A stretch of 52,859 nt of DNA, taken from NCBI GenBank assembly GCA_902826715.1, contig CADEFX010000003.1, positions 1 to 52,859 on the forward strand, in the 5' to 3' direction. The notes below the pieces were generated by a model. It saw only the letters and a list, made by a program, of their open reading frames with translations. It made no database searches and was not told where the DNA came from. The number at the start of each line of letters is the position of its first letter. The stretch's first letter is position 1. This DNA comes from an uncultured Hyphomicrobiales bacterium. GTDB taxonomy: Bacteria; Pseudomonadota; Alphaproteobacteria; Rhizobiales; Hyphomicrobiaceae. Position numbers and translations under genes: made by a program. Below, piece after piece: positions 42,223 through 50,458 of the stretch.

Positions 42223-44808
42223 TCATTCTGCCCGCAAATATGGAACCGCGGGGGCACCGAGGACGCGCGACGTCCCGATGCCGCCGAGAACAGCGACAAG
42301 GACCAGGGAGGTGCCGAGCGCCTGCGCCACGGCTGTCCAGGAAAACGTGAAGGGAAGGTCCATCACCTGCGTGACCGCGATCCAGGCCACGAGGCTGCCC
42401 AGGGCTATGGCCAACGTGGCGGTAGCGGTTGCCAATACGGCGTACTCGAACAGATGTGAGCGCAGAATTCGGGCTCTCGTGGCACCGAGCGCCTTCAGGA
42501 TGACCGCCTGCTGGATGCGTCGGCGCTGAGCGGTTGCCAGGGCTCCGGCCAGAACGAGAGCGCCCGCCGCCAGCGTTACGCCGCCTGCCACGCGCACGGC
42601 AGTCATGACGCGGCCGTAGACGGAATTGAAGGCGTTGATGGCGTCCTTGACGCGCAGGGTCGTAACGGAAGGGTGGGCCTTGCCAATGCTCTTGGCGAGC
42701 CCTGCCTCGGTGGCGAGTGGCACGTTCGCTGGCAGACTGATCGTGGCAAGCAGGTTATGCGGTGCACCGCGCAAGGTGTTGGGCGAAAAGACCATTACAA
42801 AATTGATGGCCAGGCTTTCCCATTTGACCTCGCGCAGATTGGCGATGCGGGCCGTCAGGTTGCGGCCCAGAACGTTGACCGTAACGGTGTCACCGATGTG
42901 GAGGTTCAGTCCGCGCGCAAGCTCCGCCTCGAAGGATACGAGCGGCTCGCCTGCGTAGTCGGCCGGCCACCATGAGCCTTTCGTTATCGTCGAGCCCTCG
43001 GGGACCTCGTCGGCAAACGTCAGGCCGCGATCGCCTGTCAGCACCCAAGATGCCTCCGGTGCCGCCCGGATTTGATCAACCGGTGTTTCATTGAGCCGGA
43101 CGAGGCGTCCACGCAGCATTGGCGCATTGTTGATGTGGGCAGCGGGCGTCTCGCGCTGAACCAGGCCGATGAGCGGTTCGAGCTCGGCCGGGGGGATGTC
43201 GAGAATGAAATAGTCAGGAGAATTCTGTGGCAGCCGGCTCGATAGCTCGGAAACAATGGACGCGTTGGCAAGGGCTACGGCGACGAGCAGCGATAGACCG
43301 GTGCCGAGCGACAAAATGACGGAACGCGTCAGGCCGCCCGGCGCGCCGATGCTGCCGAGTGCCAGCGCCAGCTCCGTGTTACGGGGCCGCGGGAGCCGGC
43401 GCGCCAGCGTCGTGACCCCGATACCGAGGCCGATGAAGACTGCAAAGGTGCCTATGACGCTCAGGCAAAAGTAGAGCGCGATGCGCTTGGACTCCGAGGT
43501 GGCGAGCGCGAGCGCGAGAAGCGCAGCAGCGACAGCGACGGTCGACATGATGATACGTGGGCGTGGCCACACGCGGCCTTCGGGCGCGACCTCTTCGCGA
43601 AATAGGACGGCCGGCCTGATAAGCTCGGCGCGCCCCAAAGGCCAAAGCGCGAACAGCAGCGCAACGAGAAATCCATAGGCGACGGCAATCAAAAGGCTCG
43701 CGGGCTGCACGCTGATCTCGGCCTGGATTGGCAGAGCGTCGGCAAACGCGAAGCTCATGGCGAAGGGTAGCAAAAGGCCCGCAACAAGGCCGATTGCGAC
43801 GCCAATACTCGCGATCAGCAGCACCTGCACTAGGTGTATCGTGAATATGGTTGTGGTGGTGGCGCCGAGGCTCTTGAATGTGGCGATGACCTTGCGGCGG
43901 CGATCGATGAACGTCGCAACGGCGTTGGCCACGCCGACGCCCCCTACGAGAAGAGCGGTCAGGCCGATGAGCGTCAGGAACTGGCGCAGACGCTCGAGCG
44001 TGCGTGTCACCTGCGGGTGCGGATCGCGACGATCTGCGATCGTGAAGCCACCGTCAGGCAGTTGGGCTTTGGCGGCGTCGCGAAACTTCACAAGGTTGCC
44101 GTTATCATTGACGCCTGCGTTCAATGCCAAGGCATAGCGCCAGCGCACGAGGCTCCCCGGGCTCGCAAGGCCCGTGCCGGGCAGCGTATCGAGAGAAACG
44201 AACACGCGTGGCCCGAAGGTCAAACGATCGGTGAGCTTGTCGGGCTCGGCCGCGACGGTCGCGCGAATATCGACGGTGGCGTTGCCGAGCTGCATGCGGT
44301 CGCCAATCTTCAGGCCGAGCCGCTCCAGCAGAATCGGATCGACGGCGACCCCCGGACCAGCGCGGAGTGCGGCATCGACGTTCGTCCCGTTGCCGAGTTT
44401 CAAGCCGCCGACGAGCGGATAGGCATTGTCGACGCCCTTCAGCTCGACCATGACCTGTTCGCTGCCATCGGTGCGTCGGGCCATGGCCCGCAGCGTGGCC
44501 GTTTCGCTCACGCGACCACGGCTTTCCATCCAAGTCCGCTCGGCCGGTTCCGCCCGTCGGTGGGGCCGCGACAGCGTGACATCGCCACCCAGAAGAATTT
44601 CGCCCTGCTGCTCAAAGCCTGCCCGGAGTGCATCCGTCAGGGCTCCGACGGCCGTGATGACGGCGACGCCCAGCGCCACGCAAGCAACGAACACGTAGAA
44701 GCCGTGCAGGCCGCCACGCAGCTCGCGCACGGCAAAGCTCGTCAGTCGGCCAAACTGTCGCCGGGACGGCGAAACGACCGGCTGGGCCGCAGCAACGTCG
44801 GCGTTCAT
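42223..44808 (-). CDS. FtsX-like ABC transporter permease (YbbP type)
   Basis: An 861-residue membrane protein with the duplicated FtsX layout: an N-terminal helix (near residues 38-58), a large periplasmic domain, three helices near 275-400, a central helical linker, a second periplasmic domain and three C-terminal helices ending ALGTSLVLVAVLGGIGTSRVLGAPAVPYLRAE. VATFIDRRRKVIATFKSLGATTTTIFTIHLVQV and RRIQQAVILKALGATRARILRSHLFEYA are the paired coupling motifs. It overlaps ybbA by ATGA, and the two form one ABC complex of the MacB/LolCDE superfamily whose substrate, perhaps a lipid or lipoprotein, is unknown. Confidence 0.92.
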   Translation of the reverse strand: MNADVAAAQPVVSPSRRQFGRLTSFAVRELRGGLHGFYVFVACVALGVAVITAVGALTDALRAGFEQQGEILLGGDVTLSRPHRRAEPAERTWMESRGRVSETATLRAMARRTDGSEQVMVELKGVDNAYPLVGGLKLGNGTNVDAALRAGPGVAVDPILLERLGLKIGDRMQLGNATVDIRATVAAEPDKLTDRLTFGPRVFVSLDTLPGTGLASPGSLVRWRYALALNAGVNDNGNLVKFRDAAKAQLPDGGFTIADRRDPHPQVTRTLERLRQFLTLIGLTALLVGGVGVANAVATFIDRRRKVIATFKSLGATTTTIFTIHLVQVLLIASIGVAIGLVAGLLLPFAMSFAFADALPIQAEISVQPASLLIAVAYGFLVALLFALWPLGRAELIRPAVLFREEVAPEGRVWPRPRIIMSTVAVAAALLALALATSESKRIALYFCLSVIGTFAVFIGLGIGVTTLARRLPRPRNTELALALGSIGAPGGLTRSVILSLGTGLSLLVAVALANASIVSELSSRLPQNSPDYFILDIPPAELEPLIGLVQRETPAAHINNAPMLRGRLVRLNETPVDQIRAAPEASWVLTGDRGLTFADEVPEGSTITKGSWWPADYAGEPLVSFEAELARGLNLHIGDTVTVNVLGRNLTARIANLREVKWESLAINFVMVFSPNTLRGAPHNLLATISLPANVPLATEAGLAKSIGKAHPSVTTLRVKDAINAFNSVYGRVMTAVRVAGGVTLAAGALVLAGALATAQRRRIQQAVILKALGATRARILRSHLFEYAVLATATATLAIALGSLVAWIAVTQVMDLPFTFSWTAVAQALGTSLVLVAVLGGIGTSRVLGAPAVPYLRAE

Positions 44809-45500
44809 GCTGCGACGGGCTCCGGAGCGGCCGATACGATGTGTCCGTCCGCCATCCGGACGATACGTGCGCAGCGTAACGCGAGCTTCTCATCATGGGT
44901 GACGAGAACGAGGGTGGTGTTGCGGCGGGCCTGCGCTGTAAACAGCAGGTCCATGACATGCGCGCCGGTCGTGCCATCCAAATTTCCGGTTGGCTCGTCG
45001 GCAAGAAGCACGCGCGGGCGCGTCACGAGCGCGCGGGCGAGGGCGACACGCTGCTGCTCGCCGCCGGAGAGCTGTGCCGGGAAATGCTGCAATCGATGGG
45101 AGAGGCCCACTTCGTCGAGCAACTCGGTCGCACGCGCGACTGCATCCGGGTGGTCCTGGAATTCCAGCGGCAAGGCTACGTTCTCGAGCGCCGTCATGGT
45201 CGGCACGAGGTGAAAGGACTGAAAAACAATGCCCATGGACGAGCCGCGCGCCAACGCCAGCTCGTCTTCATCGAGTTTCCCCAGATCGCGCCCCGCGACC
45301 ACGACGCGACCTGATGTCGCCCTCTCGAGCCCGGCGAGCACCATCAGCAGTGAGGTTTTGCCTGAGCCGCTGGGTCCGACAATAGCAACGGCCTCGCCGA
45401 CAGATACGGACAAGCTGACGCCGCGTAGTATCTCAACTGGGCCGGCACGGCTTGCCAGGGACAGGCGGACATCATCGGCATCTATGGCAATATCGGACAA
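44805..45500 (-). CDS. ABC transporter ATP-binding protein (YbbA type)
   Basis: A 231-residue ATPase of the MacB/LolD group. Walker A GPSGSGKTSLLMVLAG near residues 39-54, Q-loop FQSFHLVPTMTALENVALPLEF, signature LSGGEQQRVALARAL near 145, Walker B VLLADEPTGNLD and H-loop VTHDEKLA. The frame opens with TTG at 45500 (MSDIAIDADDV), as no ATG lies near. It pairs with the FtsX-like permease and is divergent from a TesA-type esterase, the same order as E. coli tesA-ybbAP. Confidence 0.92.
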   Translation of the reverse strand: MSDIAIDADDVRLSLASRAGPVEILRGVSLSVSVGEAVAIVGPSGSGKTSLLMVLAGLERATSGRVVVAGRDLGKLDEDELALARGSSMGIVFQSFHLVPTMTALENVALPLEFQDHPDAVARATELLDEVGLSHRLQHFPAQLSGGEQQRVALARALVTRPRVLLADEPTGNLDGTTGAHVMDLLFTAQARRNTTLVLVTHDEKLALRCARIVRMADGHIVSAAPEPVAA

Positions 45501-45614
45501 ATGCTGGCTCGCTGTTTTTCGACAAGGGACTTGCCCGGACGCCTCGCGCTTTCTACGTCAAAGGAGCTGCGACCATCGGGCGTGGATTTCGGAAACGACT
45601 GACAGACGGACATT

Positions 45615-46295
45615 ATGCAAAAGCATTTGGGCCACATGGTGCGCATTGTAGCGATCGTCAATGTTTTGCTCATGAGCGTATTTTGGGTGTCCACGACCGG
45701 CGCAGCCAGCGGTCCGGCGCGAATTGTGGTGCTCGGTGACAGCCTGACGGCAGGATACATGCTGAGCGAGAAGGATGCCTTTCCGGCCCAACTCGAGCGC
45801 AAGCTCAAGGCGGCCGGTGTCGCCGTCGAGATCGTCAACGCCGGTGTGTCGGGAGATACAACCGCAGCGGGCCTGGCGCGGCTCGACTGGGCCGTTCCTG
45901 ACGGGACCGACGCCGTCATTCTCGAGCTTGGCGCCAACGATGCCTTGCGCGGGCTCGATCCCGGCAAGGCGCGCCGCAACCTGGCGACCATCATTTCCCG
46001 CCTGAAGAGCCGCAACATAGAAGTCTTGATTGCGGGCATGATTGCGCCCGGCAACTTGGGCGAAGGCTACGCCAACACCTTCAACGCCATCTATCCGGAT
46101 CTCGCCAAGGAGCACGACCTGCTGCTGTATCCCTTCTTTCTGCAGGGCGTGGCCATGCGCCACAACCTGAACCTCGGCGACGGCATTCATCCCAACGCCA
46201 AGGGCGTCGCCGTCATCGTTGACGCAATTCTGCCGAAGGTCGAGGAGCTGATCGCGCGCGTGGAAGCGCGCCGCAAGCAGGCTCCGCGCGGTTGA
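45615..46295 (+). CDS. SGNH-hydrolase arylesterase (TesA-like)
   Basis: A 226-residue secreted GDSL/SGNH hydrolase (thioesterase I / lysophospholipase L1 type). An N-terminal signal of about 30 residues (VRIVAIVNVLLMSVFWVSTTGAAS) is followed by block I GDSLTAGY (Ser), the Gly of NAGVSGDTTAAGLARLDW, block III GANDALRG (Asn) and block V GDGIHPNAKG (Asp and His). These enzymes cleave esters or thioesters in the periplasm. Ten bases separate its stop from the thpR start. Confidence 0.93.
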   Translation: MQKHLGHMVRIVAIVNVLLMSVFWVSTTGAASGPARIVVLGDSLTAGYMLSEKDAFPAQLERKLKAAGVAVEIVNAGVSGDTTAAGLARLDWAVPDGTDAVILELGANDALRGLDPGKARRNLATIISRLKSRNIEVLIAGMIAPGNLGEGYANTFNAIYPDLAKEHDLLLYPFFLQGVAMRHNLNLGDGIHPNAKGVAVIVDAILPKVEELIARVEARRKQAPRG

Positions 46296-46305
46296 GAGCG
46301 AGTGT

Positions 46306-46875
46306 ATGATGCCCCGATTGTTCACGGCACTGGAACTGCCGGAGCGCGTGCGGGCTCGGCTCGGGCTGATTCGCGGCCCGCTCGCCGGTGCCCGCTGGGT
46401 CGAGCCCGAGAATTTCCACATCACGCTGCGCTTCGCCGGTGATGTCGACAATCGCACCGCGGATGAGTTCGCGGGTTTCCTCGACGACATCGCCATCGAG
46501 CCGTTCGAGATCCGCATTTCCGGGCTCGGCGCGTTCGGCGGTCGCACGCCGCGCGTGATCTGGGCCGGCGTCGAAGGCGATCAGCTCGACGTTCTGCAAC
46601 GGGCGCACGAGCGCGCCGCGCGGTCGGCCGGACTGGAGCCCGATTCGCAGACCTACCGGCCGCACATCACGCTGGCGCGGTTGAGAGGAACGCGGCCGGA
46701 TGCCGTGGCGCGTTTCCTGGGTTCGCGCGGCGCTTTGATCTCGGAGCCGTTCCGGGTCGAACGTTTCGTGCTGTTTTCCGCGCGTCCCGGCAGCGGCGGC
46801 GGTCCTTACGTGGCCGAGCAGGCGTTTGGGCTGGGGCAGGGCTACGGCTTCGAGGCCGAGGATGCCGGAGCCTGA
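46306..46875 (+). CDS. thpR: RNA 2',3'-cyclic phosphodiesterase (ThpR/LigT)
   Basis: A 189-residue 2H phosphoesterase. Both catalytic motifs are present: FHITLRF near residue 38 and PHITLARL near 122. It opens LFTALELPERVRARL, as expected for ThpR, which opens 2',3'-cyclic phosphates to 2'-phosphates. It is probably co-transcribed with the esterase gene. Its last 34 bases overlap the 3' end of the convergent phosphatase gene. Confidence 0.93.
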   Translation: MMPRLFTALELPERVRARLGLIRGPLAGARWVEPENFHITLRFAGDVDNRTADEFAGFLDDIAIEPFEIRISGLGAFGGRTPRVIWAGVEGDQLDVLQRAHERAARSAGLEPDSQTYRPHITLARLRGTRPDAVARFLGSRGALISEPFRVERFVLFSARPGSGGGPYVAEQAFGLGQGYGFEAEDAGA

Positions 46876-47336
46876 AGCAACACTGTGATCAGGCCCGCGC
46901 AACCACCTTCGATGAGATCGAGTGCCTGCATGTAGTCGTCGGCGCCGCCAGGAAAGGGGTCGGGTACGTCCTTCAAACCGTATCCCGGGGCAAAGTCCAG
47001 GAACAGCCGCACCTTGTCGGGCGCCGCTTCGGGAGCCAGCGCCAGCAATTCGCTCCGCGTCGCCTCATCCATGGCGAGGACGAGGTCGTGGCTTGCGATG
47101 TCACCGGCCGCCGCCTGTCGCGACCGTAGATCGGAGATGTCAGCTCCGCGCGTGCTGGCGGCATCACAAGCGCGAGGATCGGGTGCTGTCCCGGCACTGC
47201 GCGCATGGGTGCCGGCGGAGTCGATCGCGAAGTCGGTGTCGCGCTTGGCCTCCTGCAGCATATGCCGGAGGAGGCCCTGCGCCATCGGCGATCGGCAGGT
47301 GTTGCCGTGGCAGACGAAGAGAATGCTTTGCGTCAT
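46842..47336 (-). CDS. Low-molecular-weight protein-tyrosine phosphatase
   Basis: A 164-residue LMW-PTP. The P-loop ILFVCHGNTCRSPMAQG near residues 6-22 has nucleophile Cys9 and Arg15 (CX5R), and the general acid Asp is in VPDPFPGG near 128. The family acts on phosphotyrosine proteins or arginine phosphates. It starts 2 bases after the ogt stop, so the two genes form a minus-strand operon. Confidence 0.93.
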   Translation of the reverse strand: MTQSILFVCHGNTCRSPMAQGLLRHMLQEAKRDTDFAIDSAGTHARSAGTAPDPRACDAASTRGADISDLRSRQAAAGDIASHDLVLAMDEATRSELLALAPEAAPDKVRLFLDFAPGYGLKDVPDPFPGGADDYMQALDLIEGGCAGLITVLLQAPASSASKP

Positions 47337-47338
47337 GT

Positions 47339-47893
47339 TCAGAACCCGAAGCCCAGCTGCGCCGGATCGTGCAGGCCAAGGCGAATGCCTTCAAGCTCCA
47401 ACAGCTTGAGCTTCGTACGGGTTCCGCCGGGCGCGGAGAATCCGCCCATGGTGTTGCCGCTGGCCAACACGCGATGGCAGGGAATGATGATCGGGATGGG
47501 GTTTTTGCCCATGGCCTGACCCACCGATTGCGCGGCGCCGAGGGGCATTCCAACCCGCGCGGCCAAGCCGCCGTAGGTGATGGTCTCACCCCAGCCGAGC
47601 TTGAGCATCTCCTGATAGAGCCGCTGCATAAACTCGGGCTTGCCGTCGAGATCCAGCGGGACGTCGAACAGGTCAACCTTCTCGCCTGCGAAGTACTGCT
47701 GCAAACGCGCGATGGTCGGTTTCAGCCAATCGGGGGGATCGGATTCGACGCCATCCAGATGCCGGGTCAGGTGCTGGTGCGTCCGCGTTTCGTCTATATC
47801 GGGAAGCTGCAGGCGCAAGAGACCCCGTTCGCTCCAGGCCAGCCCCACGGGACCGAGCGCCGTATCGATGAGGCAATAGTGCGGCACGGCCAT
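47339..47893 (-). CDS. ogt: Methylated-DNA--protein-cysteine methyltransferase (Ogt)
   Basis: A 184-residue suicidal repair protein that removes alkyl groups from O6-alkylguanine. The acceptor motif IPCHRVLASGN gives Cys139. The upstream helix-turn-helix region WGETITYGGLAARVGMPLGAAQSVGQAMGKNPIPIIIPCH and GGFSAPGGTRTKLKLLELEG after it are typical. The ATG at 47893 follows GGAAAGG closely; in-frame upstream codons (89) are not conserved-looking and overlap the phhB region. Confidence 0.93.
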   Translation of the reverse strand: MAVPHYCLIDTALGPVGLAWSERGLLRLQLPDIDETRTHQHLTRHLDGVESDPPDWLKPTIARLQQYFAGEKVDLFDVPLDLDGKPEFMQRLYQEMLKLGWGETITYGGLAARVGMPLGAAQSVGQAMGKNPIPIIIPCHRVLASGNTMGGFSAPGGTRTKLKLLELEGIRLGLHDPAQLGFGF

Positions 47894-47996
47894 ATCCTTT
47901 CCGTACCCAGAGAAGTTGATCCTATAACTCGCCCGTTCACGTGCCAATTCGTCTAGCATGGCGGGCGGGCGACGGGCGACCCGAAAGGAGATCAGC

Positions 47997-48290
47997 ATGG
48001 CCAAGAAACTCGGCGCCGATGAACGGGCGCAAGCGCTGGCGGGCGTGCCGGCTTGGGCGCTCGTCGATGGACGTGATGCGATATCAAGATCGTTCAAGTT
48101 CAAGGACTTCAACGAAGCCTTCGGCTTCATGACGCGCGCCGCGCTGATCGCGGAGCGCATGGACCATCACCCGGAATGGTTCAACGTCTGGAACAGGGTC
48201 GATGTAACACTGTCGACGCACGATGCCGGCGGCTTGACCGATCTGGACATCAAACTCGCCGCGGCGATGGACGCGTGCGCCGGGCAGTGA
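47997..48290 (+). CDS. phhB: 4a-hydroxytetrahydrobiopterin dehydratase (PCD/DCoH)
   Basis: A 97-residue pterin-4a-carbinolamine dehydratase. The active site motif [27 protein letters not shown] (His57, His58, Pro59, Trp61) is complete, as is [16 protein letters not shown]. It regenerates the pterin cofactor of aromatic amino-acid hydroxylases; no phhA is adjacent. GAAAGGAG precedes the ATG at 47997. It is divergent from ogt by 103 bases. Confidence 0.95.
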   Translation: MAKKLGADERAQALAGVPAWALVDGRDAISRSFKFKDFNEAFGFMTRAALIAERMDHHPEWFNVWNRVDVTLSTHDAGGLTDLDIKLAAAMDACAGQ

Positions 48291-48314
48291 TCGCCCGCAA
48301 CCTCGGCATGAAGG

Positions 48315-48354
48315 TTGACCGGCGGCAGGTTGCCATTCTATTCTGATATATCAG
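48315..48354 (+). promoter_or_regulatory. Candidate promoter with overlapping palindrome upstream of the fatty-acid-hydroxylase gene
   Basis: TTGACC (48315-48320) and TATTCT (48339-48344) are spaced 18 bases apart. The palindrome CTGATATATCAG (48343-48354) overlaps the -10 end and the expected start of transcription, a position fitting a repressor site. The following gene starts 70 bases later. Confidence 0.4.
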
Positions 48355-48423
48355 ATGCCGGGAGCGAACCGCGGCCCATCGAAGGGCCAGGACAGCGGAC
48401 ATGCCGGGGAGATGAGGCAGATC

Positions 48424-49194
48424 ATGATCACGGAACGCCAGAAGGTTTTTCGCCAGGAGTACCGTTCGCGCATCATGGGCTTCTATGATGGCTATCTGCA
48501 CATCATCATCATCTACGCGATGGGCGCGGCGGCGTTCTACATCTACCTGCAGCACCTTTCGAACCCGAGCTGGCTCGAGCTCCTGACGATCCCGGTCGCC
48601 TTCCTGTTCACGAACCTGTTCGAGTGGGCCGTCCACAAATACATCATGCACAGGCCCATCCCGATCAAAGGCCTGCGTGCGGTGTACGAGCGGCACACGC
48701 TCAACCACCACCAGTTCTTCACCGACGAGGAAATGCGCTTCCGCGATCACAAGGACTGGCGCGTGACGGTGTTTCCGCCCTACGCACTGGTGGTGTTCAT
48801 CCTGATGTCGATCCCGGCGGCAATCATCCTCGGCAACGTGTTCTCGCCGAACGTCGGCTGGCTCTTCATGTGCGTCACGACAGGCATGTATCTCATCTAC
48901 GAGTTCATGCATTTCTGCTGCCACGTCGAAGAAAACTGGTTCGTGCGCACCTGCCCGTTCGTGAACACGCTGCGGCGCCATCATACCGCGCATCACAACG
49001 CGCGCCTGATGATGGAAACGAACATGAACCTGACGTTCCCGATCGCCGATTGGTTCTTCGGCACATCGGATTTGCAGCGTGGTTTGCTCGGCCATTTGTT
49101 CAACGGCTATGACACCGATCATCTGAAGTCGAACCTGCGCGGCCGGCCCAAGCGTCCCGACGAGGCGGCGTCGGCGCCGATGGGCAATTACTGA
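48424..49194 (+). CDS. Fatty acid hydroxylase / sterol desaturase family membrane protein
   Basis: A 256-residue integral membrane di-iron enzyme candidate. Four hydrophobic segments are seen, and the eight-histidine pattern is complete: HKYIMH, HTLNHH, HFCCH and HHTAHH in order. Related enzymes hydroxylate or desaturate fatty acids, hopanoids or carotenoids at the membrane. Starts at 48412 and 48355 are possible, but 48424 (MITERQKVF) has the best-spaced GAGG. A small membrane protein follows 29 bases later. Confidence 0.85.
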   Translation: MITERQKVFRQEYRSRIMGFYDGYLHIIIIYAMGAAAFYIYLQHLSNPSWLELLTIPVAFLFTNLFEWAVHKYIMHRPIPIKGLRAVYERHTLNHHQFFTDEEMRFRDHKDWRVTVFPPYALVVFILMSIPAAIILGNVFSPNVGWLFMCVTTGMYLIYEFMHFCCHVEENWFVRTCPFVNTLRRHHTAHHNARLMMETNMNLTFPIADWFFGTSDLQRGLLGHLFNGYDTDHLKSNLRGRPKRPDEAASAPMGNY

Positions 49195-49223
49195 GCGTCG
49201 ATGGATGAAGGCGGGAGGGTTCG

Positions 49224-49421
49224 ATGCCTAGCGACGTCAAGGCCATCGTTTCGCTGGTGGCGCTCGTGGTAGCGGTCGGCTTCGCCTACTGGGAGCAGGC
49301 CAACGGCAAGCCGCATTTGTTCTGGTTCGTGATCGTGCTGGCCGCCTTCGCGGTCGTCTCGATGTGGATCTTCCCCGAGGCGAGCGTGAAGAAGGGCGAC
49401 ATCAAGCCGTCGAAGGATTAG
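49224..49421 (+). CDS. Small two-helix membrane protein, hypothetical
   Basis: 65 residues with two hydrophobic stretches (VKAIVSLVALVVAVGFAYW and HLFWFVIVLAAFAVVSMWIFP) and a lysine-rich tail. GGGAGGG precedes the ATG. It follows the hydroxylase gene on the same strand and may form a unit with it. No family is recognised. Confidence 0.65.
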   Translation: MPSDVKAIVSLVALVVAVGFAYWEQANGKPHLFWFVIVLAAFAVVSMWIFPEASVKKGDIKPSKD

Positions 49422-49431
49422 GCGCCCCGCG

Positions 49432-49815
49432 TTAGCCGCTTGCCACGGGAAATGACGCGGCCTCCAGCCTATTCCCGTCCGGGTCGCGCACGAAGCCCGC
49501 GTAATACGTCGTCATCGTGGCTTGGCGATCGCGGGGCGTACCGTCGTCCGTTCCCCCGTTCGCAAGTGCAGCAGCGTGGAAGCGATCGACGGCATCTTTC
49601 GTCCGCGCCCGAAGGCAGATATGCGCTCCTGTATCGTCGGCGACCCCTGGCATGCCCGAGCGCAGGTTGAGCCACAGCTCGGGATAGCGTTTGCCGAACC
49701 CGACGCGGGTCTCGGTTGCCACGATTTGCGCGAGGCCCAACGGCTTCAGCACTGCGGTGTAGAAAGCGGCGCTTCGTTTGAGGTCGCTGACGCCTATCGA
49801 AACGTGGTCGATCAT
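49432..49815 (-). CDS. VOC (glyoxalase-like) family protein
   Basis: A 127-residue vicinal-oxygen-chelate protein beginning MIDHVSIGVSDLKRSAAFYTAVLKPLGL, with GAHICLRARTKDAVDRFHAAALANGGTDDG and FVRDPDGNRLEA toward the end. Metal ligands would be the N-terminal His, His in AHICL and Glu in NRLEA. Such stand-alone VOC proteins are often annotated lactoylglutathione-lyase-like without proof. GAGG precedes the ATG. The next gene upstream on this strand ends 14 bases before. Confidence 0.88.
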   Translation of the reverse strand: MIDHVSIGVSDLKRSAAFYTAVLKPLGLAQIVATETRVGFGKRYPELWLNLRSGMPGVADDTGAHICLRARTKDAVDRFHAAALANGGTDDGTPRDRQATMTTYYAGFVRDPDGNRLEAASFPVASG

Positions 49816-49829
49816 TTGCCTCAACCCCT

Positions 49830-50177
49830 TTAGTCATGCGCCCTGCGGCTGTCGTCGGGGGCCTGATCGCGCCGCTCGTGCATGCCGTAGTCGCGCGCGA
49901 CCTCGGCAATCCTCAGCCGGTAGTCCTTGAATATTCCGGTGCGGCCCTTGCTTTGCGTCGCACGGTGGGCGGCGTGCGTGCGCCATCCGCGCACTGCCGC
50001 TTCATCCCGCCAGAATGACAAGGACAGCATTTTTCCGGGGTCAGTTATGCTTTGGAAGCGCTCCACCGAGATAAAGCCGTCCATCTTTTCGAGCTGGGGC
50101 CTCAGCGCCGCAGCCAGGTCGAGATACGCCTGACGCTGCCCCTCGGCGGGCTCGACTTCGAAAATGACCGCAATCAT
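49830..50177 (-). CDS. Antibiotic biosynthesis monooxygenase (ABM) domain protein
   Basis: A 115-residue dimeric alpha+beta barrel protein: IAVIFEVEPAEGQRQAYLDLAAALRPQLEKMDGFISVERFQSITDPGKMLSLSFWRDEAAVRGWR is the ABM pattern, with GF.S.ERF and the W near residue 65. Members act as cofactor-free oxygenases or heme-degrading enzymes. GAGGAGC precedes the ATG. It is probably in an operon with the downstream VOC gene. Confidence 0.88.
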   Translation of the reverse strand: MIAVIFEVEPAEGQRQAYLDLAAALRPQLEKMDGFISVERFQSITDPGKMLSLSFWRDEAAVRGWRTHAAHRATQSKGRTGIFKDYRLRIAEVARDYGMHERRDQAPDDSRRAHD

Positions 50178-50287
50178 TGGCTGCTCCTCGTATGCTCGCA
50201 CGCCCAAGACGAGGCGAGCGCACTGCACAATTTCACCCCTCTGCCGGGGGCCTCCCGTCCGCTGACGGGGATTTGTAGCGCAGGCCC

Positions 50288-50317
50288 TTGGACGGTTGCC
50301 AATTAACGCATTATACA
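50288..50317 (+). promoter_or_regulatory. Candidate promoter of the flavoprotein-oxidoreductase operon
   Basis: TTGGAC (50288-50293) and TATACA (50312-50317) spaced 18 bases apart, in the 281-base gap between the divergent ABM and flavoprotein genes. It implies a leader of about 135 bases. No riboswitch-like fold was recognised in it. Confidence 0.4.
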
Positions 50318-50458
50318 GGGGGCGCATTTTGGCCGGCAGCCAGCTAGGCCGGTCAGCAGGGAGCGTAAACGAGTGAAGAAAACAGGCATTGGGCGAGCTA
50401 CGCTCGTTCGAGTAGAATACGCCCCCGCCGGAGGTAACGATTCCAAGGACGAGGTGAG

